DNA from: a bacterium UBP3_UBA3054
GTDB lineage: Bacteria > Auribacterota > UBA3054
Direction of reading: 5' to 3'
Length of the DNA: 12,902 nucleotides
Assembly (NCBI GenBank): GCA_002366995.1
Contig: DFCM01000054.1
Span: 246-13,147 of the forward strand
Shown: one piece after another, positions 6,681 through 12,559 of the stretch
How positions within the stretch are numbered: the first letter of the stretch is position 1
Layout: the number at the start of each line of letters is the position of its first letter
The notes under the pieces: model-generated
What the model was told of the DNA's origin: nothing
Database searches by the model: none
The model's input: only the letters and a program-made list of their open reading frames with translations
Position numbers and translations under genes: made by a program

Positions 6681-7217
6681 TTATTCAGCAGCCGGAGTCT
6701 CCGGAGCTTCATTTTCCTTATTCTTTCCACGCAAACCGCGGCGGGCCTTGACCTCTTCCGTGGTGGTCATCATCTGCAAAGCGGTGAGGGTAGCCTTAGC
6801 CATGTTGATGGGGTTGTTGGAGCCCATGGATTTGCTAAGGATGTCCTTCACGCCGACAGCCTCCAAGACCGCGCGGACCGCGCCGCCGGCGATGACGCCG
6901 GTACCGGTCGTGGCGGGCTTAAGGAAGACTTTGCCGGCTTTGAACTTGCCGGTGGCGGCAAAGGGGATGGTCGTGTTGTAGAGCTTGATCTCAACGACGT
7001 TCTTGCGGCCGTCATTGTAAGCTTTGCTGATGGCGTCGGTAGTCTCGTTGGCTTTACCGAATCCCAGGCCGACGTGCCCTTTGCCGTCGCCAACGACGAC
7101 CAAAGCGCTGAAACTGTTGCGGCGACCGCCTTTTACGGTCTTGGAAGTGCGGTTGACCTTAATGACGTTCTCGATCTCGAACGTATCCGCGGACTTCTCT
7201 TCTCTGAATCTTGCCAC
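6681..7217 (-). CDS. rpsE: 30S ribosomal protein S5 with acidic tail
   Basis: S5 helps control decoding accuracy at the back of the small subunit. The protein is 178 residues. The N-terminal loop reads RTSKTVKGGRRNSFSALVVV (about residues 23-42), the region where E. coli spectinomycin-resistance changes map; it looks wild type. GDGKGHVGLGFGKANE follows, and the C-terminal domain has TGTGVIAGGAVRAVLEAVGV and SNNPINMAKATLTAL. The last dozen or so residues (KENEAPETPAAE) form an acidic, probably disordered tail. The start is a GTG (7215-7217) with a strong GAGGAG site 8 bases upstream, and the MARFREE start fits. It follows rplR by 24 bases. Confidence 0.98.
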   Translation of the reverse strand: MARFREEKSADTFEIENVIKVNRTSKTVKGGRRNSFSALVVVGDGKGHVGLGFGKANETTDAISKAYNDGRKNVVEIKLYNTTIPFAATGKFKAGKVFLKPATTGTGVIAGGAVRAVLEAVGVKDILSKSMGSNNPINMAKATLTALQMMTTTEEVKARRGLRGKNKENEAPETPAAE

Positions 7218-7241
7218 TTAAAGTACTCCTCGTATATTGAC

Positions 7242-7613
7242 TTAAAATTGCAAACCGGCTTCGCGGGCGGCGTCAGCCAGAGCTTTGACTTTGCCGTGAT
7301 ACTTGAATCCGGCGCGGTCGAAGACCACCGCGGTGATGTTTTTGGCTTTAGCGGCCTCGGCCACCATCTTGCCGACTTCTTTGGCGGCGGCGATGTTGGA
7401 GCGGCTGCCCTCGGCGGTGTAATTCTTTCCGGCGCTGGTGGCGCTGGCCAGAACTTTGCCTTCGGAATCGTCGATGACCTGGGCGTAGATGTAGCGCAGG
7501 GTGCAGTTCACATGCAGACGGGGACGTTCGACGGTGCCGACGACGCGAGCGCGCATGCTGCGATGACGTCTCTTGCGCGGAGTAAGATCTTTGCGTTTAG
7601 CTGTGTATTTCAT
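7242..7613 (-). CDS. rplR: 50S ribosomal protein L18
   Basis: L18 binds 5S rRNA with L5 and helps bring it into the central protuberance. The 123-residue protein has an arginine- and lysine-rich N-terminus (RKDLTPRKRRHRSMR, about 7-21), then the core VERPRLHVNCTLRYIYAQVI. VVFDRAGFKYHGKVKALADA, at about 97-116, is the family's conserved C-terminal motif (FDRGGYxYHGRVKALADAAREAGL). Length is normal. The ATG is at 7611-7613. It lies 20 bases after rplF and 24 before rpsE. Confidence 0.98.
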   Translation of the reverse strand: MKYTAKRKDLTPRKRRHRSMRARVVGTVERPRLHVNCTLRYIYAQVIDDSEGKVLASATSAGKNYTAEGSRSNIAAAKEVGKMVAEAAKAKNITAVVFDRAGFKYHGKVKALADAAREAGLQF

Positions 7614-7633
7614 ATTGTTATCCTCTCAAATCC

Positions 7634-8176
7634 TTACTTACCAGCCACGGACTTGCCGGCTTTGCGGCGAATGTTCTCGCCGGCGTAGCGAATGCCCTTG
7701 CCGCCGTAGGGTTCGGGCGGGCAGATGCTGCGGATCTTGGCGGCGATGACGCCGATCTGGTCCAGGGAGATGCCGGTGAGATTGATCTTGGTGTTCTGAT
7801 CGACGGCGCAGGTTATTCCCTTCGGGATCTCGACCTCGGCGGGCTTGGTCCAGCCGATGTAGAGATAGAGCTTGTTGGCCTTGACCTCGGCGCGATAACC
7901 GACGCCGACCATTTCGAGGCCTTTGGAGTAACCGTCTTTGACGCCCGCTATCATGTTGACCAGCGTAGCGCGGACCGTGCCGTGCATTTCGCAAAGATGA
8001 CGCTCTTCGCCTTCTCTTGAGACGCTCACGTTGGAGCCGTCCACGGTCACGGTAATGCCCTGGGGAAGAGGCATGCTGACCTCACCCTTCTGACCTTTGA
8101 CGGTGACCTTGCCGGTCTCGGCCGTCACGGTCACGCCCTGGGGCACCGTAATAGTTTTTCTTCCGATTCGTGACAT
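7634..8176 (-). CDS. rplF: 50S ribosomal protein L6
   Basis: L6 lies near the sarcin-ricin loop and the factor-binding region of the large subunit. The 180-residue protein begins MSRIGRKTITVPQGVTVTAE and has two similar alpha/beta domains. MIAGVKDGYSKGLEMVGVGY marks the first-to-second domain link, and the C-terminal signature PPEPYGGKGIRYAGENIRRK (about residues 152-171) is complete. The ATG at 8174-8176 has no clear Shine-Dalgarno site. The preceding bases are A/T-rich, and the nearest G-rich stretch, about 22-30 bases upstream, is taken up by a small GC-rich hairpin. Translation may be coupled to rpsH, 38 bases upstream. Confidence 0.98.
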   Translation of the reverse strand: MSRIGRKTITVPQGVTVTAETGKVTVKGQKGEVSMPLPQGITVTVDGSNVSVSREGEERHLCEMHGTVRATLVNMIAGVKDGYSKGLEMVGVGYRAEVKANKLYLYIGWTKPAEVEIPKGITCAVDQNTKINLTGISLDQIGVIAAKIRSICPPEPYGGKGIRYAGENIRRKAGKSVAGK

Positions 8177-8197
8177 TTTCTTTTATATTTGGGTTTC

Positions 8198-8209
8198 GCG
8201 GTTCCCCGC
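8198..8209 (-). other. Short GC hairpin with GGAA tetraloop before rplF
   Basis: Read on the minus strand, GCGG-GGAA-CCGC folds as a 4-bp all-GC stem capped by GGAA, a member of the stable GNRA tetraloop class. It lies in the 38-base gap between rpsH and rplF, about 21 bases before the rplF ATG. It has no following T-tract, so it is not a terminator. It could tune translation or bind a protein. The stem is short and chance formation is quite possible. Confidence 0.3.
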
Positions 8210-8214
8210 TTTGA

Positions 8215-8610
8215 TTACCAGATTTCCACTAAGAGCTCGCCGCCCACGTTGCGCTTCTTGGCTTCCTTGCTCGTTATGACGCCTTCCGGAGTGGAGACGA
8301 TCATAAGACCGAGGCCGCCTCTGACCAGCTTCATTTCGGAAGCGGCCGCGTAACGGCGCAGACCGGGCTTACTGACGCGCTTGATATGCTGAATGACCGG
8401 TTCGTGACGGAAATAACGGATATAGACGCGGAGAGTCGGGATGGGAGCATCCTCCACGGGCTGATAGCCGCTGATGAAACCTTCCGCCTTCAGAACTTCC
8501 AGAATGCTGACTTTGAGCTTGGAAGCGGGGACGTCGACGCTGCGATGCTTAGCCATGCACGCGTTTCTGATGCGCGCGAGAAGATCGCCGATCGGGTCTG
8601 ACATTGCCAT
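8215..8610 (-). CDS. rpsH: 30S ribosomal protein S8
   Basis: S8 binds helix 21 of 16S rRNA, and in E. coli it also represses the spc operon mRNA. The 131-residue protein starts MAMSDPIGDLLARIRNACMA. It has DVPASKLKVSILEVLKAEGF near residues 26-45 and the conserved C-terminal block VSTPEGVITSKEAKKRNVGG (about 105-124), ending LLVEIW. Two in-frame ATGs are possible (8608-8610 and 8602-8604). The first has an AGGAG site 6 bases upstream and is preferred. It lies 42 bases after rpsZ and 38 before rplF. I could not show a helix-21 mimic in the mRNA, so S8 feedback is known from E. coli only. Confidence 0.98.
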   Translation of the reverse strand: MAMSDPIGDLLARIRNACMAKHRSVDVPASKLKVSILEVLKAEGFISGYQPVEDAPIPTLRVYIRYFRHEPVIQHIKRVSKPGLRRYAAASEMKLVRGGLGLMIVSTPEGVITSKEAKKRNVGGELLVEIW

Positions 8611-8652
8611 ACTTAACTCCTGATATATTGAATTAGCTTGTTTTCAGAAAAA

Positions 8653-8838
8653 TTACCAGCTGGACTTGACCACGCCGGGGATAGCGCCGTTGCCCGCCAG
8701 TTCGCGGAAACAAATACGGCAAAGCTGGAACTTACGCATATACCCGCGGCGACGGCCGCATCTCTGACAGCGGTTGTAGCCTCTGCAACTGAACTTCGGG
8801 GTCCTTTTCTGCTTCTGTATCAATGATGTTTTAGCCAC
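8653..8838 (-). CDS. rpsZ: 30S ribosomal protein S14, zinc type
   Basis: S14 sits in the head of the small subunit near S3 and S10. At 61 residues it is the short zinc-binding type rather than the roughly 100-residue zinc-free form. The four ligands are Cys24, Cys27, Cys40 and Cys43, in the pattern C-x2-C-x12-C-x2-C. A fifth Cys at 18 replaces a residue that is usually not Cys. The C-terminus ELAGNGAIPGVVKSSW matches the family's end. The start is a GTG (8836-8838) with an AAAGG site 8 bases upstream, giving the family N-terminus MAKTSLIQKQKRTPKF. It lies 11 bases after rplE. Confidence 0.97.
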   Translation of the reverse strand: MAKTSLIQKQKRTPKFSCRGYNRCQRCGRRRGYMRKFQLCRICFRELAGNGAIPGVVKSSW

Positions 8839-8849
8839 TTTGAGAACCT

Positions 8850-9467
8850 TTATTTAGCGTTAGTGTTTTTCACGAAAGGCATACCGAATTCCTTCAGCAT
8901 GGCTTTGCAGTCAGCGTCGGAGTTGGTGCTGGTGACGAACGTGATATTCATACCCTGCTGGCGTTTCACTTTGTCCGGGTTGATCTCCGGGAAGACCAGC
9001 TGGTCGTTAAGGCCGAAAGAGAAATTGCCGTTGCCGTCGAAGCCCTTGGCGGAGATGCCGCGGAAGTCGCGGATGCGGGGCAGGGCGATGCAGATGAGCC
9101 TTTCCAGGAACTCATACATGCGGGCGCCGCGCAGGGTGACTTTGCAGCCGACCTGGTTGCCTTCTCTCAGCTTGAAGTTGGAGACGGACTTCGTGGCTTT
9201 GGTGATGATGGGCTTCTGGCCGGTGATGATGGCCAGATCCGCGGCGGCGTTCTGAACGTGGGCCGCGTCCTCAGTAGCGATGCCGACGCCCATGCTCACC
9301 ACGATCTTCACGAGTTTCGGGACGAGGTGGACGTTTTCCTTTTTGAGTTCCTTGAACAGCTTGGCCTTGATCTCGTCGTTGTAGAGCGCCATGAAACGCG
9401 GCGTCACTTTTTCGGCGGGGGCACTGGCCTTGGCTTCCGGAGCTTCTTTCTTAGCTTTTGCGCACAT
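8850..9467 (-). CDS. rplE: 50S ribosomal protein L5 with N-terminal extension
   Basis: L5 binds 5S rRNA and forms part of the central protuberance, contacting S13 and P-site tRNA. The 205-residue protein carries the family blocks VPKLVKIVVSMGVGIATED (about 49-67), ITGQKPIITKATKSVSNFKL (about 81-100), LERLICIALPRIRDFRGIS (about 121-139) and FSFGLNDQLVFPEI (about 149-162). Before the usual start (near MALYNDEIKAKL, Met26) there is a 25-residue Ala/Lys/Glu-rich extension. The ATG at 9465-9467 has an AAAGGA site about 10 bases upstream, whereas Met26 has none, so the long form is chosen. The extension is probably disordered. The gene lies 29 bases after rplX. Confidence 0.96.
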   Translation of the reverse strand: MCAKAKKEAPEAKASAPAEKVTPRFMALYNDEIKAKLFKELKKENVHLVPKLVKIVVSMGVGIATEDAAHVQNAAADLAIITGQKPIITKATKSVSNFKLREGNQVGCKVTLRGARMYEFLERLICIALPRIRDFRGISAKGFDGNGNFSFGLNDQLVFPEINPDKVKRQQGMNITFVTSTNSDADCKAMLKEFGMPFVKNTNAK

Positions 9468-9496
9468 TTTTTATCTTTCCTTTATGCTTACCTTGC

Positions 9497-9739
9497 TTAT
9501 TCGTTCGAGCCGGAGCTCACGAGCTTCACGTTCGAGATGTGGATGGGAGCCTCTTTGTCGACGATGCCGCCTTTCTGGGCTTCGCTGCGGGCCTTGACGT
9601 GGCGCTTCTGGAGCTTCACGCCCTCCACCTTCACGGTGCAGTTATCGCAACCGGCGTTCTTGACGCTGAGGACCTTGCCTTCCTTGCCTTTGCCGTTGCC
9701 GGAGATAACTTTGACGATGTCACCTTTTTTGATACCCAT
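9497..9739 (-). CDS. rplX: 50S ribosomal protein L24 (short form)
   Basis: L24 starts large-subunit assembly and later lies near the tunnel exit. From the ATG at 9737-9739 it is 80 residues. The N-terminal KOW motif, KKGDIVKVISGNGKGKEGKV (about 4-23), is followed by VEGVKLQKRHVKAR and the conserved APIHISNVKLV near the end. It is on the short side for a family usually near 100 residues, because the common C-terminal KRICKKCG-type segment is missing. An in-frame TTG seven codons upstream (9758-9760) would overlap the end of rplN and would use the ribosome-binding site as coding sequence. The ATG has a GGAAGG site 7 bases upstream and gives the family start. Confidence 0.95.
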   Translation of the reverse strand: MGIKKGDIVKVISGNGKGKEGKVLSVKNAGCDNCTVKVEGVKLQKRHVKARSEAQKGGIVDKEAPIHISNVKLVSSGSNE

Positions 9740-9752
9740 AGAATTACCTTCC

Positions 9753-10121
9753 TTACACAACTTCCGGGGCTAAAGAAACGATCTTCGTAAACTTCTTTTC
9801 ACGCAGTTCCCTGGCCACGGGCCCGAAGATACGGGTGCCCTTCGGATCTTTATCCTTGGCGAGGATGACGAGAGCGTTGTTGTCGAAACGAAGCTTGGAG
9901 CCGTCTTTGCGTTTGATGATGTTTTTCGTGCGGACGATGACGCCTTTCACCACTTCGCCTTTCTTGACGGGGCTGTTGGGGTCGGCGGCCTTGACGGAGC
10001 AGACGATGATGTCGCCTACCTGGGCGTAATGACGCTTGGTTCCGCCGAGGACTCGGATGCACATGACTTCGCGGGCGCCCGTGTTGTCGGCGACTACCAG
10101 TCTGGTTTGCTGCTGAATCAT
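9753..10121 (-). CDS. rplN: 50S ribosomal protein L14
   Basis: L14 forms an intersubunit bridge and is the binding site of the silencing factor RsfS. The 122-residue protein starts MIQQQTRLVVADNTGAREVM. It carries the signature block KKGEVVKGVIVRTKNIIKRK (about 53-72), RFDNNALVIL (about 78-87) and GTRIFGPVARELREKKFTKI (about 95-114). Length is normal. The ATG at 10119-10121 has an AAGGAG site 9 bases upstream. It lies 13 bases after rpsQ and 13 before rplX. Confidence 0.98.
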   Translation of the reverse strand: MIQQQTRLVVADNTGAREVMCIRVLGGTKRHYAQVGDIIVCSVKAADPNSPVKKGEVVKGVIVRTKNIIKRKDGSKLRFDNNALVILAKDKDPKGTRIFGPVARELREKKFTKIVSLAPEVV

Positions 10122-10134
10122 AATCTAGTACTCC

Positions 10135-10419
10135 TTACTGCTGTTCGGAAGCGTTCAGAGTGGCGCGCTCAACGATCTCAAGGAGACGCCAACGTTTGGT
10201 TTTGCTAATAGGACGGCACTCTTCGATTCTGACGGTGTCGCCGAGACGAGCTTCGTTCTTCTCGTCATGAACGTAGTACTTCTTGACCAGGCGCACCATC
10301 TTGCTGTACAAGACGTGCGGCGCACGGCGTTCGACGCGCACCACGAGGGATTTGTCTCCCTTATCGCTTATGACCACGCCCTGGCGGATCTTTCTGCTGC
10401 TATCAATTTTGTTTTCCAT
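10135..10419 (-). CDS. rpsQ: 30S ribosomal protein S17
   Basis: S17 is a primary 16S rRNA-binding protein of the small-subunit body, with an OB fold. The 94-residue protein has RKIRQGVVISDKGDKSLVVR near residues 9-28, followed by the family's YVHDEKNEARLGDTVRIEEC (about 49-68) and RPISKTKRWRLLEIV (about 69-83). Length is in the normal range, with a short polar tail. The ATG is at 10417-10419; its Shine-Dalgarno match (GGAAA, 7 bases upstream) is weak. It lies 23 bases after rpmC. Confidence 0.98.
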   Translation of the reverse strand: MENKIDSSRKIRQGVVISDKGDKSLVVRVERRAPHVLYSKMVRLVKKYYVHDEKNEARLGDTVRIEECRPISKTKRWRLLEIVERATLNASEQQ

Positions 10420-10442
10420 TATCTGGTTTCCGATTTATGTCG

Positions 10443-10643
10443 TTACTTCGACTTTTTATTCTTTTCAGTGATGACGGTCTTGACCTGGGCGATCGCGCGG
10501 CGATTCTGCTTCAGTTCGTGGGTGGTCGTCAGCTGCTTAATAGCTTTCTTGTTGCGAAGCTCAAAGCTTTCCTTCTGCAGACGGGAGAGTTCTTTCTCCA
10601 GCTGGTCCACTTCCAGATTGCGGATCTCGTTAGCTTTCTTCAT
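10443..10643 (-). CDS. rpmC: 50S ribosomal protein L29
   Basis: L29 lies at the tunnel exit and with L23 helps dock SRP and trigger factor. The 66-residue, largely helical protein begins MKKANEIRNLEVDQLEKELS. It continues LQKESFELRNKKAIKQL, the family's central helix-turn-helix coiled coil with the usual FxLR motif, then RRAIAQVKTVITEK. Length and position after rplP are standard. The ATG at 10641-10643 has a full AAGGAGG site 5 bases upstream. It starts 10 bases after rplP. Confidence 0.97.
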   Translation of the reverse strand: MKKANEIRNLEVDQLEKELSRLQKESFELRNKKAIKQLTTTHELKQNRRAIAQVKTVITEKNKKSK

Positions 10644-10653
10644 CGTTTCCTCC

Positions 10654-11070
10654 TTAGATTACATGTCTCGCGACGAAGCGCGTGCGGATGGAGAGTTTCG
10701 CGGCGGCCAGGCAGAGAGCCTCTTTGGCGACGGCTTCCGTGACGCCTTCGATCTCGAACATGACTTTGCCCGGACGAACGACGGCGACCCAGCCCTCGGT
10801 GGCGCCTTTGCCTTTGCCCTGACGGGTCTCGGCGGGTTTCTTGCTGTAGGGTTTGTCGGGGAACGAGCGGATCCAGACTTTGCCGCGTCTCTTCATGTGA
10901 CGGGTGATGGCGACACGGGCCGCCTCGATCTGGATGGCTGTGACCCAGCCTCTGTCCAGGGCCTGAAGGCCGTATTCACCGAAAGCGACTTCCGTTCCGC
11001 CCTTGGCGAGACCGGCGCGCGACATGCGCTGCTGCTTTCTGAACTTAACTCTTTTCGGTTGTAAAGCCAT
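10654..11070 (-). CDS. rplP: 50S ribosomal protein L16
   Basis: L16 organises the A-site region of the large subunit. The 138-residue protein starts MALQPKRVKFRKQQRMSRAG, and it has FGEYGLQALDRGWVTAIQIE near 30-49. AARVAITRHMKRRGKVWIR comes next, then the strongly conserved FPDKPYSKKPAETRQGKGKG (about 69-88), and it closes with KLSIRTRFV. Length is normal. The ATG at 11068-11070 has an AAGGAAG site upstream. It follows rpsC by 27 bases, the usual S10-operon order. Confidence 0.98.
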   Translation of the reverse strand: MALQPKRVKFRKQQRMSRAGLAKGGTEVAFGEYGLQALDRGWVTAIQIEAARVAITRHMKRRGKVWIRSFPDKPYSKKPAETRQGKGKGATEGWVAVVRPGKVMFEIEGVTEAVAKEALCLAAAKLSIRTRFVARHVI

Positions 11071-11097
11071 AATCTATCTTCCTTTCAATATTTGCTT

Positions 11098-11805
11098 TTA
11101 TTTGGCTTTCTCGGGGCGGGGAGCTCTGGGGCCGCGGGGCGCTCTGGGCTTAGAGGGACGGCGTTCCGCCTTCTCTTCCAGGGCTTTGTCGTTGCGGGAG
11201 ATCCAGACCTTGCAGCCGATGGCGCCGTAGGTCGTGCGGGCTTCAGCGAAACCGAAGTCGATGTCAGCCCTCAGGGTGTGAAGGGGCACTTTGCCGACGC
11301 GGATGGACTCGGTGCGGGCGATCTCAGCGCCGCCAAGACGGCCGCTCACGACGATACGGATGCCGAGGGCGCCCATATCCATGGCAAGCTGGGAGCTGCG
11401 CTTAAGGACGCGCTTGTAGGAAGCGCGCTTCTCGAGCTGCTGGGCGACGCCTTCCGCCACGAGCTGGGCTTCCAGTTCCGGGCGCTTGATCTCTTCGATC
11501 TCAATGTAGATGTCGCGCTTGGTGAACTGCTTCAGTTCATCGCGCAGCTTGTTGATGTCGCCGCCTTTCGTGCCGATGACCAGACCCGGACGGGCCGTGT
11601 AAACGGTCACGCGGATACGGTCGGTGACGCGCTCGATCTTAACGTGAGCAACGCCGGAAGCGTACAGTTTACGCTTCACGAAATCGCGGATCTTCAGATC
11701 CTCTATCAGCATGGCGCCAAACTCTTTACTTGGCGCGTACCACTTCGACTGCCAGTCGCGGTTAAGAGCGATGCGCAGACCTATCGGATTTACTTTTTGT
11801 CCCAC
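11098..11805 (-). CDS. rpsC: 30S ribosomal protein S3 with basic tail
   Basis: S3 is in the small-subunit head at the mRNA entry tunnel and takes part in mRNA helicase activity. The 235-residue protein begins MGQKVNPIGLRIALNRDWQS. It has a KH domain with the GTKG loop at about 78-81 (ARPGLVIGTKGGDINKLRDE) and the C-terminal domain with GIRIVVSGRLGGAEIARTE (about 148-166) and YGAIGCKVWI (about 193-202). After the core, a Pro/Arg/Lys-rich tail of about 25 residues follows. The start is a GTG (11803-11805) with a GGAG site 9 bases upstream, and the MGQKVNP start is diagnostic. It is the first gene after the internal promoter in the 109-base gap behind rplV. Confidence 0.98.
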   Translation of the reverse strand: MGQKVNPIGLRIALNRDWQSKWYAPSKEFGAMLIEDLKIRDFVKRKLYASGVAHVKIERVTDRIRVTVYTARPGLVIGTKGGDINKLRDELKQFTKRDIYIEIEEIKRPELEAQLVAEGVAQQLEKRASYKRVLKRSSQLAMDMGALGIRIVVSGRLGGAEIARTESIRVGKVPLHTLRADIDFGFAEARTTYGAIGCKVWISRNDKALEEKAERRPSKPRAPRGPRAPRPEKAK

Positions 11806-11858
11806 TGGATTTAACTCCGGTTCTCTCTGTTTTTGCGGTGTTTATTTACCGAAATAGT
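11806..11858 (-). promoter_or_regulatory. Putative rpsC leader with alternative pairings at the ribosome-binding site
   Basis: This is the 5' untranslated region expected from the internal promoter, about 53 bases long. On the minus strand UUUCGGU (11848-11854) can pair over 7 positions, two of them G-U, with ACCGGAG (11815-11821), which contains the rpsC GGAG site. Its CGGU part can instead make a 4-bp local hairpin with ACCG at 11836-11839, leaving the site free. The two pairings exclude each other. Whether either forms is inference from base pairing by eye. Confidence 0.3.
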
Positions 11859-11865
11859 GACAGAG

Positions 11866-11894
11866 ATTATACCATTATGGCCCCTGGAAATCAA
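11866..11894 (-). promoter_or_regulatory. Sigma70-type internal promoter upstream of rpsC
   Basis: On the minus strand the -35 hexamer TTGATT (11889-11894) is followed by a 17-base spacer and a perfect TATAAT (11866-11871). The spacer ends in TGG, giving an extended -10 (TGGTATAAT). A-rich DNA just upstream (about 11901-11917, read as TAAAAATCTAAGAAAAC on the minus strand) resembles an UP element and begins at the rplV stop codon. Transcription should start near 11858-11859. It lies in the only gap longer than 60 bases in the window and faces the downstream genes, so it likely adds transcription for rpsC and everything after it. Confidence 0.75.
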
Positions 11895-11899
11895 GGACC
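11879..11899 (-). other. Imperfect inverted repeat overlapping the -35 region
   Basis: In RNA read through from rplV, GGUCCUUG can pair with CAGGGGCC over 8 positions, with G-U pairs included, around a loop of about 5 bases. The repeat covers the -35 hexamer of the internal promoter. No run of U follows, so it does not look like a rho-independent terminator. It could be an RNA processing or stability element, an operator, or chance. Confidence 0.3.
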
Positions 11900-11914
11900 G
11901 GTTTTCTTAGATTT

Positions 11915-12244
11915 TTAGCGCTCGTCCGTCACCGTCACGGTGATGTGGCTAGTGCGTTTGATGATCCTGTTCGCGCGGCCTCTGGAGGCCGGACGAAAAC
12001 GTTTCATGGTCGGTCCGCCGTCGACCGTCGCGGATTTCACGACGAGGTCTTCAGGCAGAATAGAGGCGCCGGCGTTGGCCACGGCGCTCTTGAGGACCTT
12101 CACCACGAGACGGGAAGCCTTTTTCGGCGTCGCGTCAAGGATGCGGAGAGCCTCAGGAACGGCCTTTTTGGAGATCAGGTTAGTGACCAGGCGCGCCTTG
12201 GTTGGTGATATTCTCACCGTCTTAGCAATTGCTTTCGCTTCCAT
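11915..12244 (-). CDS. rplV: 50S ribosomal protein L22
   Basis: L22 lines the peptide exit tunnel; its beta-hairpin tip is where macrolide-resistance changes arise in other bacteria. The 109-residue protein begins MEAKAIAKTVRISPTKARLV. It has KVLKSAVANAGASILPEDLV (about 50-69), VDGGPTMKRFRPASRGRANR (about 74-93, the hairpin) and the family C-terminus IIKRTSHITVTVTDE. No insertion or deletion is evident in the hairpin. The ATG is at 12242-12244, with an AAGGA site about 10 bases upstream. It follows rpsS by 33 bases. Unlike the usual S10 operon, where rpsC follows at once, a 109-base promoter-bearing gap comes next. Confidence 0.98.
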   Translation of the reverse strand: MEAKAIAKTVRISPTKARLVTNLISKKAVPEALRILDATPKKASRLVVKVLKSAVANAGASILPEDLVVKSATVDGGPTMKRFRPASRGRANRIIKRTSHITVTVTDER

Positions 12245-12277
12245 GTGTCTATTTTCCTTCTTTAACTAATTTCGGTA

Positions 12278-12559
12278 TTATTCACCGGGCTTCTTACCCT
12301 TGCTGCCGCTGTGCTGGCGGAACGTGCGAGTCGGCGCGAATTCGCCGAGCTTATGCCCCACCATGTTCTCCGTAATGAAGACTGACACATGCTTTCTGCC
12401 ATCGTGGACCAGGAATGTGTGTCCCACGAATTCCGGGGTTACCATCGAACGGCGGGACCAGGTCTTGATAGGTCTGTGTTCGCCGCTCTCGGTCAAACGC
12501 TGGATCTTGACCAGCAGTTTGTCTTCGACATAAGGTCCTTTTTTAATTGATCGAGCCAT
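12278..12559 (-). CDS. rpsS: 30S ribosomal protein S19
   Basis: S19 pairs with S13 in the small-subunit head near the A site. The 93-residue protein begins MARSIKKGPYVEDKLLVKIQ. It shows IKTWSRRSMVTPEFVGHTF (about 37-55), HDGRKHVSVFITENMVGHKL (about 57-76) and GEFAPTRTFRQHSG, all standard. The ATG (12557-12559) lies inside the end of rplB, so the two genes overlap by 17 bases. The nearest purine-rich site (AAAGG) is only 2 bases from the ATG. That suggests initiation here depends at least partly on ribosomes finishing rplB (translational coupling). Confidence 0.98.
   Translation of the reverse strand: MARSIKKGPYVEDKLLVKIQRLTESGEHRPIKTWSRRSMVTPEFVGHTFLVHDGRKHVSVFITENMVGHKLGEFAPTRTFRQHSGSKGKKPGE

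Noticed and set aside
9740..9760. Upstream TTG start for rplX adding seven residues
   Set aside because: It would translate the ribosome-binding site and overlap the rplN end. The ATG at 9737-9739 gives the normal L24 start.
10267..11064. 265-codon plus-strand frame opposite rpsQ, rpmC and rplP
   Set aside because: It spans three well-supported minus-strand ribosomal genes and shows no coherent domain.
11092..11814. 240-codon plus-strand frame opposite rpsC
   Set aside because: It covers rpsC almost exactly and is explained as its antisense frame.
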